Assembly (NCBI GenBank): GCA_014058105.1
Contig: JACGCM010001978.1
Location: 1-64,000, forward strand
Length of the DNA stretch: 64,000 nt
Direction of reading: 5' to 3'
Origin: Kingdonia uniflora
Lineage: Eukaryota > Streptophyta > Magnoliopsida > Ranunculales > Circaeasteraceae
Shown: positions 34,330 through 45,692 of the stretch, in pieces
Numbering within the stretch: position 1 is the first letter of the stretch
Layout: every line of letters begins with the position of its first letter
Made by a program: the position numbers and the translations under genes
The notes under the pieces: generated by a model
Databases searched by the model: none
Told to the model about the DNA's origin: nothing
What the model saw: only the letters and a program-made list of their open reading frames with translations

Positions 34330-35490
34330 CTAGCTAACTAATCTAGAGGGGGTGAATAGGATAAATCTTAAAATATCATTCTCACAAACCTACTATACCA
34401 CAAGCAATAACAAATATTAGGAGCAGAAACTTAAATAACACGCAAGATATACCCCGAAGGAAACCCACGAATGGGTGAAAACCTCCGGCCTAAGAAATTC
34501 ACTAGTAAATTAATCAACTGTTACACAAGAGTTCAACAACGCCTTTGTTACCTCACTAAGTATCCGCTTGCCTCGCCAAACCCTAGCCAAAGTCTTCGCG
34601 TCCTCTCCGATCATTACTATCTCCGTGAATCACCAAGATAAGCTTGCGCCTCAAAGCTTCGCCACACTCGAATCCCCGAGCAATGAAGAATTTAAAATTA
34701 AGATTTGTTTTTTGAGGGTTTTGAAATACCTTTTGGAATTCCTCAAATCAAATACCCAAAGCTTAGGACAAGCTTTATGGTTTCTCTCTCAACAACCTCG
34801 ATTCTCTTGATAAACAATGGAGTTAATGATTCAAGAGAATATCAGATTCATAAGTTCTAAGGTTTAAAAAAGGTTTTCTTCAAAGAGATAAAAGCCCTAG
34901 ATTGAGTGGTGAGAGGTGAAGAATTTTTCTCAAACAAGTTCAACTTAAAGCAAATTGAAAAAATCATAAAAGATGTGAATCTCGAGGTCAAATCAATGGA
35001 GAATAGAACAACCTGAAAGAGACTTGGGTCTGACCTGGGTGATCAACTGAGCACCCAAGTACCATACAATGATCCTCAAATAAAAAACCAGTAGGACCTG
35101 GGCGTCACCTGGGAGCTTAGCTGGGCACCCAAGTCTTATATAAAAATCAAGAAAAACATAGCCAGAAATACCTGGGTGATAGCTGGGCGCCCAGGTCAAT
35201 AACAGTTTTACCCAAAACTCAATTTTAAGTGGAAAATCATTTTTCTTTGTTTTTAAAACATAAACCGTATTTTCAAATGAATAGAGAAAAAAAGGATTTC
35301 TCATACCGGCTTTGGGGATTCTCCATGTGATGATTGCCAAACTTCTTAAACGCTTCTTGAAGATCAAATCACCATAGCCATGTTTAACACTTCTTGAAGA
35401 TCAAATCACACACTCTATCAACGGTACTTGAGTCAACCGACACACACTCTAACCTAAGTTGTTTTTGTCAACAAACGACAATATCAGAGG
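34330..35490. mobile_element. Probable LTR fragment with three hairpin units
   Basis: It starts around ctagctaactaatctagagg with gggggtgaataggat, a sequence typical near the start of some plant Copia LTRs, and fades near tttttgtcaacaaacgac at about 35490. Three inverted units, each pairing acctggg(t/c)g with a later gc(a/g)/cgcccaagt or cgcccaggt, lie at 35033-35059, 35096-35134 and 35170-35196. No coding domains were seen. The borders and the LTR identity are inferred. Confidence 0.35.
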
Positions 35491-36870
35491 ATAGTGGAAC
35501 TTCAAACCTAAGGGTAAGCCTAATCAAGTAGAATACAAATGAATCAAGAATAAGCGATGTCCAAAGAAGGACCAAAAACATAACTAATCAAGGTTATCAC
35601 AAATACCAACTTTCCATAATACCTAGTTTGTATACCTATAATACAATCTGAAGTAGTTTCTTTATACTTTCAATTCCCAAGTGATCCTCTAACCAAAATT
35701 ACCATTAGACTATAAGAATATTAGGATATTAACTTATTAAGAACCAAAGCCTAACTCAGAAAGATCAACAGTTGTATACCTAAAGAAACATTATGAAATA
35801 AACCACTAGGGGATACATGACTGCATACACAATACTGAGATGTGTAATGTAAATTAGTGCGACGATAAGAACGACAACTAAGAGGATAATAAACCAATGA
35901 AAAATTAATATTTAGAGCATGCTTTGTATAGTGAAGATTAGAACCTACTAGAATACTATGATTTACTTATATCATGTTAATGCAATTGATCTCAGATAAA
36001 TGCCCTTGCCTGATATCGATCAGGAGAAGGAAGATAAAAGATAAACAACCCAATGAACTCACACATCACATCTGATCTCCAATATCACTACCACTTGCTA
36101 TACGAAATGTACCCGAATACACACAGGTTCTAATAAGCATCTCCTAAGGTATATTTCTTAGCTAAAGTCCGAAGATTAATTCGAGATTTATGAGAAATAG
36201 TTTAAAACCTTAAGTTTTTTTTTTTTTTTTTTGGTGATGTAATGACCATACGAAACTAAGTGAGGATATTGTTATTTGTAGGTAATTTAATACATATGCA
36301 ATATAGAGAGCTATGTGCAATTACATAGGTAAAACTATATTGTTGGGACTAGAAAAAAACTAATATGCAGGGAAATCATTAATGTGTACTGTCCCGACAA
36401 TGGGACCAACATTTTATGTGCGATTAGTGAGGTTGTGCGTTTATAAGGGGTGCATTTTATTGTATCCGTTTTGGGGTTGGGTTAGGGGTTCAAAACTCAA
36501 CACCGGAGGATATCTGCCAAGATTTATCCCCACTTAAAATCGAGTGTGCCTCTTGCAGAGGTACCGTGGCGAGTCCTGGAAGACTGACTTGTTGGAGAAT
36601 GGTGAAAAATGATGAACCAAACGATCTTCCGGATTTTAAAGGAAAGTATTAATCTTAATCTAGGAGATTTTGGTAATTAAGACGACGCTTCTCAGTTTGG
36701 GTAACATTTTCTGGTCGTTCCAAAAACCATCCCACTTCCTACGACTACTACTATCTTGGGTTAGGGAAGATTAAAGCCCAAAGATTAGAGATCTCGAAAT
36801 CAAGTTTGATGATAAAAGCCCAAATGCTTATACCCAAAAACAATTTCAGGCCCATATACACAGAAGAGTA
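35491..36870. other. Intergenic, no recognisable gene
   Basis: Nothing coding seen. A run of about 18 T occurs at 36214-36231. Confidence 0.5.
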
Positions 36871-36872
36871 TC

Positions 36873-36949
36873 GAAACTTCCCCAACGTTCTCAAAACCTC
36901 CTCGACCCCATTAACGTCTCTCTCCAGAACCTTCACCCAACAAATATAT
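36873..36949 (+). promoter_or_regulatory. Heat-shock elements and TATA-like box of the sHSP gene
   Basis: At 36873-36890 the sequence gaaacttccccaacgttc contains GAA-TTC-cAA-TTC units spaced by two bases, a four-unit heat-shock element with one mismatch. A further GAAccTTC dimer is at 36927-36934. The stretch aaatatatg at 36942-36950 can serve as TATA box, about 130 bp before the ATG. This is the arrangement expected for heat-shock-factor control. Confidence 0.7.
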
Positions 36950-37078
36950 GAACACATCTCTCTCACTCACTCACTCACTCAAATCAATCAAACAAACCAA
37001 ACAAAGCAATCCTTTTCTCTCAAAGTTTTACGTTTTTTTTTCTCTCATTGAAGCATTTGATCAAACACCATCACCACC

Positions 37079-37549
37079 ATGGACTTGCGAGTTCTAGGCC
37101 TAGACCACCCACTCTTCTCCACCATGATCATTGACCCTTCCACGGAAGACCCCACCTCCCAATCTCCCAACGCCCCAACACGCACTTACGTCCGCGATGT
37201 GAAAGCAATGGCATCCACCCCAGCAGACGTGAAAGAGTACCCCAATTCGTACATCTTCATCATCGACATGCCGGGTTTGAAATCAGGGGATATCAAGGTA
37301 ACAGTTGAGGATGAGAATGTGTTGGTGATTAGTGGGGAGAGGAAGAGAGAAGAGGCGAAAGAAGGGGAGAAGTATGTTAGGATGGAGAGGAGAATTGGTA
37401 AGTTTACGAGGAAGTTTGTGTTGCCTGAGAATGCGAATATTGATAAGATTAGTGCTGCTTGTGAAGATGGGGTTCTTAGTGCTACTGTTGAGAAGTTGCC
37501 TCCACCGGAGCCGAAGAAGCCGAGGACTATCGAGATTAGGGTTGGTTAA
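37079..37549 (+). CDS. Class II cytosolic small heat-shock protein (HSP20 family), 156 aa
   Basis: An intronless ATP-independent chaperone that binds unfolding proteins as an oligomer. The N-terminal MDLRVLGLD and the segment [20 protein letters not shown] are signatures of cytosolic class II plant sHSPs. The alpha-crystallin domain runs from about residue 45 to 140 ([42 protein letters not shown]). A C-terminal tail rich in Pro and Lys ends TIEIRVG. The length is normal for the class and no damage is visible. It stands alone between transposon debris and the NLR pseudogene. It has no duplicate in this window and an upstream heat-shock element. Confidence 0.95.
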   Translation: MDLRVLGLDHPLFSTMIIDPSTEDPTSQSPNAPTRTYVRDVKAMASTPADVKEYPNSYIFIIDMPGLKSGDIKVTVEDENVLVISGERKREEAKEGEKYVRMERRIGKFTRKFVLPENANIDKISAACEDGVLSATVEKLPPPEPKKPRTIEIRVG

Positions 37550-38096
37550 TGGGTTGTTCTTGTTGTTGTTGGTATGTTTTTGAGTTGTTTCAACTCTGAA
37601 TGTGTGTTTTGAGTATAATGGTGGTCTACTTTTAAGAGTTTGGTGATGAAATAAACATGTTTCTTGTGTGGGAAGTTTTAACATTTTTTTAGGCAAACCA
37701 GTGAAGCATTTAGATACACACCAATATTACATATAAACAAAGAAAGCTCTCTCCCTAAAATCGGTTGATTAAACACTACATATGTTTGATTAAATATAAT
37801 TTTGGCTCCATAGGTAAACTGAGGGATTTATGCACGAAACTGAAAAACTTGACCAGATGAACTATTCCAAAATCCAAGTAAATGAAGCAGTAAGCATTTT
37901 CACAATCCTATCAACAATTTTTTCTGTTTTCTCTATTTGCTGTTTGTTATAGCGGAGATAAATGTGTTGAGTTGAAGTCACAAACTATGCTGCAAAAGAA
38001 GAAAAGGTATACACAAGATACTGTATCACAATCAATATGTCACATAGAGAGAGGAGAACTAGAGAGAGAATGAGTACCTCTTTGGATCTTCTTTCA
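37550..38096. other. sHSP 3' flank and intergenic sequence
   Basis: No further gene. An AATAAA-like signal (aaataaac) lies at 37649 in the sHSP 3' region. Confidence 0.5.
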
Positions 38097-39600
38097 ATCA
38101 ATGTAAATGTTTGGGATGTGGGATATGATGCTCCAGTCCTCTCCTACTTCCTTCTCGCAACGTGGTCCCAAGATAGAAAAACTATCAATATACAATTTCT
38201 TAAGTGAGGTAACATGTTGCAATTCGTGGGTATACACATAAAGGAATTGCAGTCCAGTACTTTCAAAGTATGGAGTGCCTTGAGTTATGATAAGCCTTGT
38301 GGAAGTGTTGAATGCGGTGGATACTGGATCCGCATAACTTTGAGACTGGTATTGTCACTGAAGGGGGAACCTGCATCCCCATCAAAAATCAACTCCTCAA
38401 GGAGCGGAGGAAGACATGAGATTGTCAATTCTGGACAATTCACAATGAACAGTATCCTTACTAATTGAGATAAGATTTGGTGCGGTAACGACTTTAGTAT
38501 AGGGCATTCATAAATATCCAATCGTTGAAGAAGAGGCATAAGATTAATATCTTCACTCGAGGTCTCCATTACCCACTCCTCCCAATGCTTCTGGCCATTT
38601 ATAATAAGTTCCTTCAAGTTTGGGTAAGCTACTGTTATTGATGACGCCTCCAAACCACTAAAGAGTCCCTTGGGTGAAAATGAATCAATCCTCAGAGAAA
38701 GAGAAATTGAAGCAATTCCAACTTGGATTCGGGTATACCCATACAAAGAAAGTTCGCAAATTCTTTGAATCATCTCTCTCCCCCTTATAATCTTCTTTGA
38801 CGAACTGCAATCCCAGAGTGCGGATGTGTTCTTTACTTTTCAAGTTTATAGACTCTTTTGATCCACCTCCTCTGATATCTGCTATTGCCAGGGAACCACG
38901 GAGGTTGTTGAGATTGCTTAGTTCCCGAAGCTGACAACCTTTTTCACTCATAACAAACATGGACAATGTTTGAAGACATCTTAGTTCCTCAATTCCTTTT
39001 GGTAAACATTCGAGGGCATCAGTGTAATTAAGTTCAAGGTGCCTCAAGTTAACTAGTTTTCTTAGCCCTTCAGGAAGTCTAGGAAGTTTCTCACAGGAAG
39101 TGAGTTTCAGCGTTTGCAAGTTTCTGAGATTACAAACGCTTTCAGGTAGTTCCACTAATTTTGTCTTCGATAAATCGAGATACCTTAGATGTATTAAACT
39201 CCCCACCTCATTTGGTAGTGTTTCAATTGCAACACACGACAAATCCACGGTCCTAAGACATGTCAAATGGTGTAACAACTTTATATCTAGATTGGGTCTT
39301 GGATTCGGGTATGGATATACAAAGAGTTCGCAAATTCTTTGCATTCAAAATAGGGGGAGGAATGAAAGAGTCATTAGATTTCCTGATCTCAAGAGTTAAA
39401 TGGCGGGTTTTGGAATAGTCGAATTTGGTGTCCACGCTCTCCACAATCGAGCACTCATTGTTTGCAACAAAATTTGCAAAATCATGCATAAGATCATGCA
39501 TCTTACAAGATACATTGCCATCCTCATCTATTTCCAGGTCCTGGAAGAATGAGCGTGATGCTAAATCATCAAAATACTCTCCTGCAGGGCGCACCCATCC
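38097..39600 (-). pseudogene. NLR3: 5'-truncated CC-NB-LRR pseudogene
   Basis: Homology to NLR1 and NLR2 begins abruptly at about 39585 with GEYFDDLASRSFFQD, equivalent to NLR1 residue 471. It includes MHD (CKMHDLMHDFA) and covers the LRR region in three frames: 39253-39585, 38685-39344 and 38285-38773. A frameshift falls near 39300. A large internal loss lies near 38700-38780, where the LRR text jumps from the first block to SFSPKGLFSGLEAS. The coiled coil and almost all of NB-ARC are absent, so it cannot bind nucleotide. The sequence before the breakpoint (ggatgggtgcgccctgcag) is unrelated to the other NLRs. Confidence 0.9.
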
Positions 39601-40169
39601 TAGCTCATTGTATACTTCCAATCAAGACCTTCAATATCGTCCCGATATTTATCCTAACCGTTGATTAAACATTGCAATGTATGTTGGGCAAAGTAGAAGT
39701 CAGTTAAGAAGACTTTCAAAATACAGCAAATTAGGCACGATAGATGTTTGTTTTCTTTTATTTCCATCGAAAGAGTCGGTGAGGTTGTATTATATGGCAG
39801 ATAGATTTAAGCCATTGTGTTTGCACAATGAAGACTTCCAAACTAATAAATTAGCTAATAATGTGAAGGACATCTGACCTAAAATGAAGTCATCTGACCT
39901 AATAAATTAGCTAATTATGGAATAAATTAGCACAATGAAGGCAGCCACATATATTAAAAATAATAAAAATGAAACTAGTTTCCAAACTAACCTTCTGTTG
40001 ATGCTTTAATGGAAATGCAGTTCTGTACTTTGATTGAACCATTAAAGGAGCGAGACTACCTACACAAATTTAAACAAATTTTGAAAGAAGAAACAGATAC
40101 TTTAAAGGCCAAACACATTTGGAATTGAACAATGAAAGGTAATTATTTTGATGAAAAATAGTTTTGAGA
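39601..40169. repeat. Spacer homologous to 49290-49780
   Basis: Phrases such as atcctaaccgttgattaa (39650) and aatgtgaaggacatctgacc (39860) recur at 49490-49510 and 49387-49405. This is the spacer that stands between an NLR 5' end and the palindromic array in the module at 45-50 kb. No gene is seen. Confidence 0.6.
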
Positions 40170-40620
40170 AAAAATTTCATAATATCCCAAATGATTCGGC
40201 AATACTGAGAAAATAAACTACCAAAATATGACAAATAATTCGGCACTTCAAAATAATATATATAACCAAACTTGGCCAAATAATAAAAAACATGCCACAT
40301 AATTTGGCATTTCTAATTTTTTTTATTTACCAAACATGGCCAAATAATTTGGCAAGTCTTGTAAAATCGAAAACATGCCACATGATTCGGCAAACTGAAA
40401 TAACAAACTATCAAAATATGCAAATGATTCGGCAACTTTAGAAAATAAAACATGGCAAATTTAAAAAACCTTTAAACCTAAATTTGCCAAATAATTAGGC
40501 AAATCTTGTAAAATCTAAAACATGCCAAATGATTCGGCTGTAAACTATCAAATATGGCAATTGATTTGGCGGGTCTTAAAAATCTAAAATTTGCCAAATG
40601 ATTCGGCAATACTCAAAAAA
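40170..40620. repeat. Second array of GCCAAATGATTCGGC motifs
   Basis: Same motif family and A-rich spacers as 8245-8797, ending with the caatttcaagttgagcattg segment at 40756 that also follows the array at 50199. No kinase exon follows here. At 40241-40262 it shows the unoccupied counterpart of the MULE insertion site. Confidence 0.75.
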
Positions 40621-40849
40621 TAAGCTATCGAACTATATCAAATTAGACTGATTGATATCTCTTGTTCAATTGATTGAATGATTTATCTGTGAATGCTCAA
40701 TTGATTGGTTTGAGAAGTAGACTGATTGATATCTCTTGTTCGACTTGAATGCATGGTGGTTTGCAATTTCAAGTTGAGCATTGAAAAATAAGGATCCATT
40801 TGTACGTAAGTTATTATATAAACAGTATATGAAGGTCTCTTTTAATTCA

Positions 40850-40880
40850 CTAGTAGCTATGAGCCCGTGCTAAGCACGGC
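40850..40880 (-). mobile_element. Possible Helitron 3' terminus
   Basis: Read on the minus strand, a 6-bp stem with 3-base loop (ccgtgc tta gcacgg, 40865-40879) is followed by about ten bases and then CTAG at 40853-40850, next to T. Hairpin plus CTRR plus T is the normal 3' end of plant Helitrons. The 5' end (TC next to A) was not located, so the body of the element, if any, would lie to the right in 40.9-44 kb. Confidence 0.35.
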
Positions 40881-43800
40881 AAATATTAATGACACCGAAT
40901 AGACTACGAAGCGCATAAGGTTTGATGCACATGACATATTATCTAGTGTTAATCAGGTGCTACTTGCAATTTCTATTTACCGAGTTAATTTTAGCTCTAA
41001 CAATTCGTTTCATCGTCATAATGCAAAAAAATAATCGATAGTTATTATAAATCAAGCCATAAACATTGAATTAAAATCAGGGGCCTCGACAAATACATCT
41101 TTAGACAGTGTTCGGCACAGTAAGATTGTAGACCACTTAAGCATACTTACCTCAGCTTGACTTGTTCTAGCTGAACTATAAATTGTTTTGTAACCTTAGA
41201 TATTAGAAACCAACTAAGCACCAAAATAATTAGGCATGTTTTTCATCATTAGGTGGAAAGTAAAACCAATCTTCCTGTATATTTCGCTATCAATCATAGA
41301 AAACTAAAATAAACTGTATTTTATACATCAAAAACTGTCATCATAACATTCCCTCATTTACCTTAAAAGATCACAGTGAGTTGATCGAACTAAGCTGAGA
41401 TCTATCATTCTAGATGACGGGGATCCTTACTCATAATGGAACACAAAGAAGATGAGTATTACAACCTCATCAACATCACTAGGTAGAACCTGACAAAATT
41501 CATTTTTAATATTTTTCATTATTCATTGAACAAATTGCCTTGGAGCTTGTTGGGACAGTGGAATAAACATTATCAATCGTCGCCATCAAAAGATTCTGAA
41601 CAAACAGACGACAATATCATATACAAATTCCATTCCCCAAGCATTCTTCCATTTAAGCATCAACACCCTTTCCTTCATTATGAGGAGTGTTGAAAAAAGG
41701 TTAATCTTTAATAAGGGTGAACATAATTTTCAAATGGCAAAACAAAAAGAATATATAAGAATGGATTTTCTCCTTACCATTCAAATGAGAATGGATTTTC
41801 TCCACTGTAGACATTACCCCGTACTGAAGCCCATTTTTGCATAACGTCTTTATGGCTGATTCCAGCCAACTATTCAAAGTGAAAAAAATCCACTCGCAAA
41901 CATTCTGCCCATGGATCAGGACCATAATGGCCAAATGACCAGACTTAGTCGTATTTTAGTTATCAGCTATACTTATATTTCACATCATCAATGTATCTAT
42001 AATCATAGGTGTTAATCATTAAGTTACTACTAACCATATATAAATCTAGAAAATACAATGATTATGTGTGTACAATGATCAATACGTTTTCTTACCAAAC
42101 CAACTAATAAAATACATTTTCTTACCAAACAAACTAATAAAACCAATCCATCCATGAAGTCATCCTCTCGGCCATTGCTCGGGACATTTGAGGCTTCCAA
42201 GCTCGAAATTACCTGTTCCAACAACCATCTATTCAGAAACTTTAGGTAAAAATACACAATGTTTATGGAATTAAACCTAAGCATAGTGCAACCGAACAAA
42301 TAATGACTGAGAAAGCTTAACTCTGTACCAGCTACCAACACATAAAATACAACCAAAACTAACACAAACCTCTACATCATTGTGAAGGTCACAATAGGCA
42401 AGCTAAACAAATTACAATACATAGATGTATCCATTTTATACTCTTTAAACATTAAGAATCCCGTACTATTTTTACTCCAGTAACTTCATTCATCAAGGAT
42501 TCCAAGCATCAACAAATTCACTTACTCATGTATCAACCTCAAAAAACTTTCTTTTAGTGATTACCTGGAGTTATTATCTAAAGTATTTGTATCAAATTTG
42601 CTGGAGAGAAAACTTGTGCGCAAACTGATGTAGTAGGAGAACCCGAGCGTGCCGTGGTAGCTGAGCCTAGCCTCAAAGGAGATGCAGCTTATCAGCCTTA
42701 GTGGAACTGTTGCACATATGAAGCTCTCAGGGCGGGCAAAATGATGAAAGCGTCGTGATAAACCGTATCAAATCGGGTGTTATAGTATAAAAAAGAAATT
42801 GCAATTGATAAATAACTTACATTGATTTCCCAAGATTATCCAATAAAATAATACAAGTCTCTCTCGTGGAAGAATACCAAAATTAGCTACGATGGTTCCG
42901 AGAGAGTAAAAGATGATCTCAACTCTTCTCCTCTATCTCTTTATCTCCTAACAAAAAGTCCTATTCTCACTCAACAACTCCTTATTTTCAGGAGATCTTT
43001 TAGCTAGGCTTGACTACCAAGTCTTCAAGCAGCTCCTGTAACCTTCTCTTCACTAGGTCATCTCCAGCAGCATCCTTTAACTTGTAAAAGTTGGGCTTTC
43101 AGGTCGCGTTTGGTTGCAATTGTCTTATTAACTGTAATAGTCAAACATACTTCAATTAGGCTCATTGAAACATAAAATAAGGTCCTAGATAATGTAAATT
43201 GAATGACAAAAATATGCATTTTTCATACCTATCACGTCGTAATCAAGGTTTTTAACACTTAACAACAACATTGCACTTTGTAAAGGACTCCGAGTTGTCT
43301 CATGCTTATAGAAGTACTTCACATCCACTTTGCCTTAAATGAAGCAATGGCCTATGTGAAGTGAGGGCCGTAGAATATTTGAAGCGAAGTAATATCTACT
43401 CCAAAATCAACTGTTAAAAGCAATGAATAAACTTCTGATCATAGTTGTAATCAGTGGCAAACACACCTGAAACAATTTGTAGAACATCAATATTTAAACA
43501 TCCCTCACTTACATCTAAAATGGAAAAAATCCATAGACAAAATTAATCAATAATCAATAGTTAAACTCCATAAAAAAATCCCATCACAACAAAACAAAAA
43601 ACCTGAATTTATTAAACCCTTCAAGCAAATTCTACATACTTAACCATCACAACCTGCCCTTTTTTAGAGTACGGAACCAAATACCGGTATAGGCTAGTTT
43701 TTTATTTTTATATATCTTTTGTATCACAAATCTAAAAAACTCAAAGATAGCTCGAGGAGACATCCATGCTTATTTGCATGGACATAGTATTTGCTCGTCC

Positions 43801-44565
43801 ATTGTCGCTAATGGGGAAAGGGGTAAAAGAGTTTCCCCACTTTACATTCTCGATAAGGATCCAAACGTGCTTTCTAATCCAAGTTAAAGCCAAGACCATA
43901 ACTTAGTTTATGGATAAAGAAAACTTAACAGCATAGTGACGGTGTTAAAATATCTTCCAATTTAAAACTTTAGTTTTAATTTTGTAAGGACCCAATCTCC
44001 TTTTGAAAGTTGAAACACATAAAAGACAACATTAGGGAAAACTTTTAACAGGCCAAGTATTACATCAAAACGAAAACAATCCAGTTGGAACTTACGACCT
44101 GCAATTTATATCATCATAGATATCAACCTATTACCCATAGATATCAACCTAAACATGTGTTGTTTTCAAACTCCCACCTATACTCGGGAAAGCAAAATCT
44201 CCAGTGTTCCCCTCAATAACAGGGCATTCTGCTTTCATACTTGTGCCTTAAATATTGCAATCATTTGAAATTATCTCGCAAGCGACATACTATTATGTTA
44301 ACATGTGTTATAGAGAACAATATAAGTGACATTTCTCGTAGATGCTAGTAATGTATTATAGAGGCTAATGACAACTCATTTATGGGTTGTCATATGTTGT
44401 TTGGCACTTGGCTGTACCAGATTGCACTTTGATCACATTTCAACTCATTGTTATTGAATCAGGTGCTTATAAAGACATGTGATATGTGCTTACTTCATTC
44501 ATCTGATATGCACATCTGAAACATTTACGTTGATTGAAATACTAAAAAAATCACATCTGTTTCAG
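40881..44565. other. Intergenic or transposon body; one weak exon candidate
   Basis: No secure gene. A minus-strand stretch at 43000-43080 after an acceptor-like cttttacaag encodes LKDAAGDDLVKRRLQELLED... to a stop. It looks protein-like but is too short to claim. The frame at 42030-42365 is hydrophobic and unrecognised. Confidence 0.4.
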
Positions 44566-44934
44566 GTTCTTGTTGGAACTGGTTCCAGAAGTATGAAAGT
44601 TATCAAAATTAAATCCTTTAGCGTCTATGCATTTGGCTTATGTGAGTATTTCAGCTTCAGCAAAATGCTTTTTAAATTTTAACTTTAGTACTATTATTCT
44701 AGAAGCTGCTATATGCAAGTGTTTCCCTAGTTGCTAACCTATGTAATATCACTAATACTGGAAGTTAGTGTTATGTTCGTAATTTTCATTTATTTATTCT
44801 CAATTGCCTTATCTTGTCTAGACGTTCACCCTGATTCCATCTGTGAGAAACTGGGCCCTAAATATGCTTCTGTTCCGGTCAATGAGCTGAACAACAGACC
44901 AGACTTCTATGAGGATCTTCTCAGGTATATTTTT
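44566..44934 (+). pseudogene. Two internal exons of an FAP2-like (CHI-fold) gene, separated from the 3' half
   Basis: Exon a (44566-44641, acceptor ctgtttcag, donor GTGAGT) encodes VLVGTGSRSMKVIKIKSFSV and YAFGL. Exon b (44822-44934, acceptor cttgtctag, donor GTATAT) encodes VHPDSICEKLGPKYASVPVN and ends DFYEDLLR. Joining gives an in-phase ...YAFGLYVHPDS..., with every splice site intact. This matches the middle of plant fatty-acid-binding protein 2, a plastid protein of chalcone-isomerase fold. The following exons are not here: the NLR2 block starts at about 45157. The missing 3' side corresponds to the exons at 3600-4259. Upstream (transit peptide) exons were not identified. Confidence 0.7.
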
Positions 44935-45156
44935 TGTATTTAGACATAGATTTTGTCCCCCTGAATTGGGCCTAGCTTTGTGTTGTTTTTGTGTAGGAAC
45001 CTTCAAAATAACTTTTTCTTAGGAAATTGATATATCTGTAGCAGCATGTCATGCTCCCAGTAAATTTTTAAAGAAAAAACCAAAATAACTCCCAATAAAA
45101 AGCAAATTATTTCTTTAGTGTTCTTATCCTAAAAGTGGTTATATTAATATTTTACC

Positions 45157-45692
45157 TCACAGGTAGACGTTAGCGCGATAAGAGTAAGTAGGGTCCTATA
45201 TTGATAAGGAACAAGGAACACTTTAAATTGAAGTTTCAAAATTTATGAACTAGTTATTTTACCTCACAAAATAAAGGGGTTTGTGAATCTTCGTGTGCAA
45301 TTGACCCTCATTGTATCCTTGTCTAACAGTAATCTCAAAGTTGGGGATGCGGGATATGATGCCAATGCCGTCGCCTACTTTTATCGCACAACAAATCAGC
45401 AGTCGAATCCATCCCTCCTGCAAATATTCATTTGATAAAACATAGTTAGTAAATGCAGAAGAAGAGGTAGCATGAACATAAGGATGTTCTAGTATGAAAA
45501 GAGTCCATTCAAGTTTTACCTGATAAGCTTTGGTTCAGTCTATGAAACGAGACAAATTGGTCTCACTGTCAGTGATATTCCTTACTGCAAGAAGTAGTAC
45601 GATTGGTAAATATATTGCCCTAATTAAAACATGAAAGTTAAAAGTTCAAATTCAAAAAATGACTTATATCTTTTACCTCACAAGAGCGGCTG
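45157..45692 (-). other. NLR2 3' flank with intron-containing 3' UTR
   Basis: Nearly identical to 25979-26553, with the same splice-like sites (acceptor cttgcag, donors GTAAAA). The left border is where FAP2 intron sequence gives way to the shared edge repeat. Confidence 0.55.

Noticed and set aside
37283..37696. Minus-strand 137-codon frame over the sHSP
   Set aside because: The plus strand carries a complete class II sHSP with a heat-shock promoter.
42030..42365. Hydrophobic minus-strand frame of 111 codons
   Set aside because: No motif, no splice context, AT-rich composition alone explains Phe/Leu/Val richness.
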